The notes under the pieces: model-generated | What the model was told of the DNA's origin: nothing | Seen by the model: only the letters and a program-made list of their open reading frames with translations | The model's database searches: none | Translations under genes and position numbers: made by a program | DNA from: Cryptomeria japonica | Lineage: Eukaryota; Streptophyta; Pinopsida; Cupressales; Cupressaceae | Direction: 5' to 3' | Length of the DNA stretch: 64,000 nucleotides | Assembly (NCBI RefSeq): GCF_030272615.1 | Contig: NC_081408.1 | Coordinates: 624,431,912 to 624,495,911 of the forward strand | Part shown: in pieces, positions 60,001 to 64,000 of the stretch | Numbering within the stretch: position 1 is the first letter of the stretch | Layout: every line of letters starts with the position of its first letter

Positions 60001-62284
60001 CAAAACCACCAAAAAAAAGCTACTTTAATCATTGAAATGTTGTAGTGACTTGGATAAAAAAAGAAAACTAAGTCTAAACTTTAGAAGTTAGTTTTTTCTT
60101 GTCAAATTGTTTTCAATTTTCAAATCATCCAAGGATGCAAGAGGAGTATATTTTGTTATGACAAGATAAAAAAAAAACTTAGAATCTTTTGAAACCATTG
60201 AAACATGGGGACCCCTTCCCCCCCTCCAAAATCCCTATTTTTTCAAGATGCAATACTTAGGGGAAACATCCCCTTGCTGCACCACTTAGGGACGTCCTAG
60301 GGACTCCAAGGAGTCTCTTGACCATCTTGAGGATGCCTATGAGTCTCCCATGGCCCCCAATTAGAAACTCCAATTCTAAACAAAAATGGTGAAATTATTG
60401 TGAAAATGTCATCCATATTAAAGGTTTGGCAATGCCCCCTAACCTTGATGGGGGCTCTGCCCCAAACCCCCCACAAGGGGCACTACCCATTGACCCCAAA
60501 CCTCTACCCACCATTCTTATTGTTAATGCAATTGTTTCCATTTTTTTTATGTTGACTAGTTTAAACACTTAGTATGCCAAAGTTTCATCTGCAATTCTTA
60601 TACTTATTCTTAGTTTGTTCCCAAAGTTCCAAAACTCTACCACCATTGTTAATGTTCAAATTTCAATGCAATCATTGACATATTTTTAATGTTTATTGTA
60701 AAATTTACATAGTGTGGCAAAGTTTTATTTATAGTTGTTAAACTTATTCTATACAAATCCTTTTATAATTAATTTTTTAAGTTGTATATATATTTGCATC
60801 CCACCCCGCCCCCTTCATCATCCCCCTGTCGTCCCCAAACTTAAGCCTTGGTATGTTAAGATATGAAAGCTCACAATAGTTTCATTTGATATGTTAATCG
60901 AGGAAAAACCTACAATATATAGCTTCCAAGATTCCAAATCCATGAGGATCATGAAGAGGTAGAAAACCACAAAAAGAAATTGCTTATCCAAGTTTCCAAA
61001 TTTGTGACAAGGAAAAAGTAGAATCTCAATCAAAGAAGGAGAATGTGCAACTCATTATCTTATTCTACCTAAGTAAAAATATTACCTAATTAAGCTTTTT
61101 AATAGTGGAATATCACACTTGGATAAAACATATCCAAGGTAAATAAAATATTACATTGATAGGCTTCTTTGGTTGCTCTAAAAGTGGTGCCTTATGAATT
61201 ATGTTCTTGGATACTAAAGTTTCCAAATTCTGGGCACTCTTGATAGCTTATCGTAGAGATTGTGATTCGAAGGCTTTAACCAAACCTTTCAATGGTTTAT
61301 GTTGATGTGTTTTTTATGCACTATGCAACACAAAATAAAATACTAAGTATTCTATCCTCTCTTGAACAAAATCCTCCCAAGTGCTAAACTACGTGATCAA
61401 ATGGGATGACTCCAAGATTCCAATAGTCAGGTGTTGACTTCATATTGCAGATAGACTCAATGATTGTGATGTGATATCTGCTGGAATCACAAGGGGGACT
61501 TACGTTGCTTGGGTCAAGACCTATCCATTCTCATGTTTCATGATTGATTTACACTCCATGATTTAGGTCATCCTTGAGCAACATCTTGACTTAGCCAAAT
61601 TTTGTTTTTTGTACCCTAATTCTTTAATTTTGACCCCTTACTAGCATTGCCTTAGGTTTTATTGGAGTTCTTGCTTCTCTAGCATGGGCACATTTCTAGG
61701 GTTCATTCGCACAAATTGCTCTTGATGAGCAAGCTAGTATCATGACCATGACTTAAACAAAATTTTAACTTATTCAAATTATCTCCTCCAAACTTCTATG
61801 AGTTCATCGCCTTCATTCTTCATCATTTGGATGTCTTTTGTCATTGGAAGGTAATTCTTGACCACCATACCTCAATCTTGACCTATGCTACCCTAAAACC
61901 CTAGAACCTAGTCATGTTTACAATTGAGATCTTGGTGACTTGATCACTTAATACAGCTTAATCATGCAGGTCTCATCTAACTCCGACTCCAACACTTAAG
62001 CAAATCAACCCTACCAACCAAGTACTTTGGGAAATATCTTGCAACTTGACAACATGGGTAATGATGGAGGAATGGAAGGTGAGACCTATAGAGGTGAGAG
62101 AGAGAGAGAGGGTGAGAGGAAGAGATAATGACCTGGAGAGGGTAGAGAAAGAGAAGTAGAGAGGGAAAGAAGAAGAGAGGGATGGAGAAAGAGACCTAGA
62201 GAGGGGAGAGAGAAGAGAGATAGTAGAGAGGGATAGAGAAGAGAGATAGAAAAGAGATACCAATGTCAATCTTTTTCTATAAAA
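57025..62284. other. CACTA right internal region without recognised genes
   Basis: About 5.2 kb with only short open frames. It contains a diverged direct duplication (58081-58370 versus 60865-61165) and a second weaker one (58980-59130 versus 59205-59350). A GC-richer patch at 60200-60510 repeats GGGGAC/CCCCTT and GACTCC(A)AGGAGTCTC words. 62080-62260 is a GAGAGA-rich tract. Nothing coding is supported. Confidence 0.6.
58081..61165. repeat. Diverged direct duplication inside the CACTA element
   Basis: 58081-58370 and 60865-61165 share, in order: ATCCATGAGGAT, AGATAGAAAACCA/AGGTAGAAAACCA, TTATCCAAGTTTCCAAATTT, AAGAAGGAGAATGTGCAA, CATTATCT, and GATAAAACATATCCA then AATAAAAT. About 290 bp per copy, clearly diverged, with 2.8 kb between starts. 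It may be two copies of a small unnamed insertion. Confidence 0.75.
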
Positions 62285-62684
62285 AAAAAATTCTGAAAAA
62301 TCGGCTTATCGTCGGAATTCTGACTCCAAAGGGTAAAATTCCGACAGAGGAGTGTCGTCGGATGCACAGCATCCTCGTCGGAACTCCCCTGGAGGTCGTC
62401 GTAAGAGTGCCATCGAATGCACAGCATCCTCATCGAAACTCTCCCGGAGGCCGTCGTAATTACTCCTCTATCGAAATTTTACCCTTTGGAGTCGGAATTT
62501 CGACGATAGGCCGAGATCGCGACGGTATTCTTTCAGGGTATGAGCATCCATGGTGGCCGTCAGAAAGGTTGGAGGTGATGTCGGAATTGCGATGACCACA
62601 AGGATAGTCGAAAGTTCTGACACAAAGTTTTCGACGACTTTTTTTGTCGATAGTGCAACGAAATTGTGTCGGAATCCCGACGAT
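62285..62684. repeat. CACTA right subterminal repeat region with nested hairpin
   Basis: Dense TCGTCGGAATTCTGA, TTCGACGA and GTCGGAAT(C/T)CCGACGA words in both orientations, the expected binding sites for the element's accessory protein. Arms 62322-62352 and 62461-62491 (ACTCCAAAGGGTAAAATT then (C/T)CGA(C/T)AGAGGAGT) are complementary at 28 of 31 positions. The loop holds two copies of a 48-50 bp unit (ATGCACAGCATCCTC(G/A)TCG... CGTCGTAA). Confidence 0.85.
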
Positions 62685-62718
62685 TTGCCATCGAAATTTT
62701 GACCCGAATGTACTAGTG
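62685..62718 (-). repeat. Right terminal inverted repeat of CACTA element
   Basis: Ends ...GACCCGAATGTACTAGTG. Its reverse complement CACTAGTACATTCGGGTC matches the left end apart from A/G, one indel in the T/G run and scattered changes. Followed by ATA. Confidence 0.88.
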
Positions 62719-62721
62719 ATA

Positions 62722-64000
62722 ATCAAACTACTGGAAAAAGAGAGTGATAGTAGTGTAAGGTGTTGGAATTAGGACTTCACCACTTAGATTGATAAGGCCA
62801 GTAACTTCACTTGGGACCAACCTTACATTAAAGAGGGATCAAATTAATCCTCCTTGTTTGAGTTGAAATTGAATTTGAATTAGGGTTATATTGCAATGCA
62901 AGATATAGGACAAACAATGACAAATTGACATAAAATAACAATAATAGAATATTCCAAATATTATGGAGAGTTGTAAAATTAGATATGATAATGGAAGATA
63001 GATCAGAACCTGTGACTAAAAGTTCGGGTGAAATTGTTGAGACCAAGGGGCGGACTGTCTTGGTCCTCCGAATATAGGGGGTACACAAACTTAATGTTTT
63101 TCGGATCAAGATGATGCATATAATCTATTGTCAAAAGATCGTCAAAAATTCCTAGGACCAAAGGGGGCTAACCATCTCGGTCCTCTGATTTTTACACCTT
63201 CAAAAGCTAAGTCTAATTGTCGTCGTCTACTCTACCAAATTCCTCGCTCATAGCTCTTGAGATAATTATTGCACACAATAACAAGGAAATAGGATTGTTG
63301 ATGGGGGTTTGCCTTAGGTCAAACCCCAGTTTAGGAAACAAGATTTAATTGAATTGAAGTAGGAAATGTAAATTCTAAAGTAAATGCTAGATGATATACC
63401 TTAGATCTCCAATGGTTGATTGAAGGTTGATGATGCAATGCACTTTAGATGTGATCATGAGTATTGTTGCAATAACATGACAACACATAGTAAACTCAAA
63501 CACAAACATATGCTTGCATGAAAGTTGATGTCATTTACTCCATGAAGCTTGAAGGATATGGTGGGATGAAATGTTGCCTTGAATGCTTAAGCTTTCTTAA
63601 TGTGGATGTGTGAATGCTATGGTATGAAATTGATGATAATGATTCTTAGATCAAAATTAATTGATAGGATGTCTTTATATAGGGTTCCCTAGGTAATTTA
63701 TCGATTAGGCCAACCTCCAATGTTCACACTAAGCCACAAGGACCAAAACTCATCGGGGAGAAAAAGTACCTCACCCTATTTGAAATAGGACTTGTTTAAG
63801 GGAGACCAAGGTGCCCTACTCCAGTTAGGAGCGCCCTTGTCCTCCCAAAATATGGCAAACAAGAAGGCAAATAGGATTGCACAGTCCTAGAATGGGGTCC
63901 ACTTAGTCATGCAACAAGGTGACATCAGATTTGGATTAAAAAGGGCCAAAATGGACCTAGGGGAGAACTAGGACGGGACATGCTAAAGAAGGGGCACAAG
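62722..64000. other. Non-coding flank
   Basis: No gene seen. Two words recur: GGACCAA(A)GGGG(G/C) and TCGGTCCTC(T/C)GA/TTGGTCCTCCGA near 63040-63070 and 63160-63190. 63720-64000 is GC-richer (AGGTGCCCTACTCCAGTTAG, GCGCCCTTGTCCTCCC) and resembles the non-coding flank of LTR retrotransposons in general character, but no boundary or motif proves it. Confidence 0.5.

Larger units (their letters stand above)
42582..62718 (+). mobile_element. CACTA (En/Spm) DNA transposon carrying a SET-domain gene, 20.1 kb
   Basis: The left end reads CACTAATACATTTGGGGTCA and the reverse-complemented right end reads CACTAGTACATTCGGGTCAA. These are imperfect terminal inverted repeats beginning CACTA, bounded by ATA duplications. 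Subterminal DNA at both ends is rich in TCGTCGGAATTCCGACGA-like words. Inside are a TNP2-type transposase gene (48645-52974) and a second gene (53469 to about 57024) with a SET domain and a TNPA/transposase_24-like distal part, both on the plus strand. Roughly 6 kb on the left and 5 kb on the right have no recognised genes. Confidence 0.92.

Noticed and set aside
63720-64000. Possible LTR or retroelement end at the right edge
   Set aside because: GC-richer composition is suggestive, but no primer site, polypurine tract, terminal TG/CA pair or coding motif is visible before the window ends.

Overview
The window looks like nuclear DNA from a seed plant, probably a large repeat-rich genome such as a conifer's. 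It is AT-rich, has long gene-poor stretches and nested Class I and Class II transposons of plant type. It holds one recognisable host gene, a LEC1-type NF-YB (HAP3) transcription factor subunit. The conifer assignment is inference; the plant assignment is firm (Ty1/copia with plant-type domains, plant L1 with RNase H, plant CACTA transposase, LEC1-type B domain).

Layout. 1-2.4 kb: AT-rich non-coding DNA with microsatellites. 2.4-10.0 kb: a candidate foldback-like DNA element whose core is a 3.3 kb array of palindromic satellite words bounded by inverted arms. A young non-autonomous LTR retrotransposon (7414-9839; identical 319 bp LTRs, GACTT target duplication) is inserted in its right part. 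10.0-14.2 kb: non-coding DNA with several local tandem duplications and a hairpin. 14.2-28.7 kb: an L1-type LINE on the minus strand bounded by a 16 bp target duplication, split by a 6.27 kb Ty1/copia element on the plus strand (19410-25682; 451 bp LTRs, ATGGT target duplication). 28.8-29.7 kb: a small LINE-ORF1-only retroposon with a 13 bp target duplication. 30.3-33.7 kb: a 5'-truncated second LINE with a 19 bp candidate target duplication. 36.3-36.9 kb: the NF-YB gene on the minus strand. 42.6-62.7 kb: a complete 20.1 kb CACTA (En/Spm) transposon with matching CACTA termini and an ATA target duplication.

The CACTA element is the most interesting part. It encodes a multi-exon TNP2-type transposase (48645-52974; transposase_21, DUF4218 and DUF4216 regions) that carries several stops. 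Downstream on the same strand is a second gene whose first exons encode a SET domain with no stops. An ATG at 53469 plus a phase-0 intron gives it a credible start. Its following exons stay in frame for about 370 codons, then run toward a region resembling the second, TNPA/transposase_24-like protein of CACTA elements. A transposon carrying its own putative histone-methyltransferase domain, perhaps fused to its DNA-binding accessory protein, recalls the SET-transposase fusion SETMAR of primates but is of independent origin.

The stops in the copia pol frame and in the CACTA transposase are mostly TAG where a glutamine CAG is expected. This is the signature of C-to-T decay at methylated CHG sites, and it fits long-term silencing of this region. 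All exon boundaries are read by eye from GT/AG signals and reading-frame continuity.
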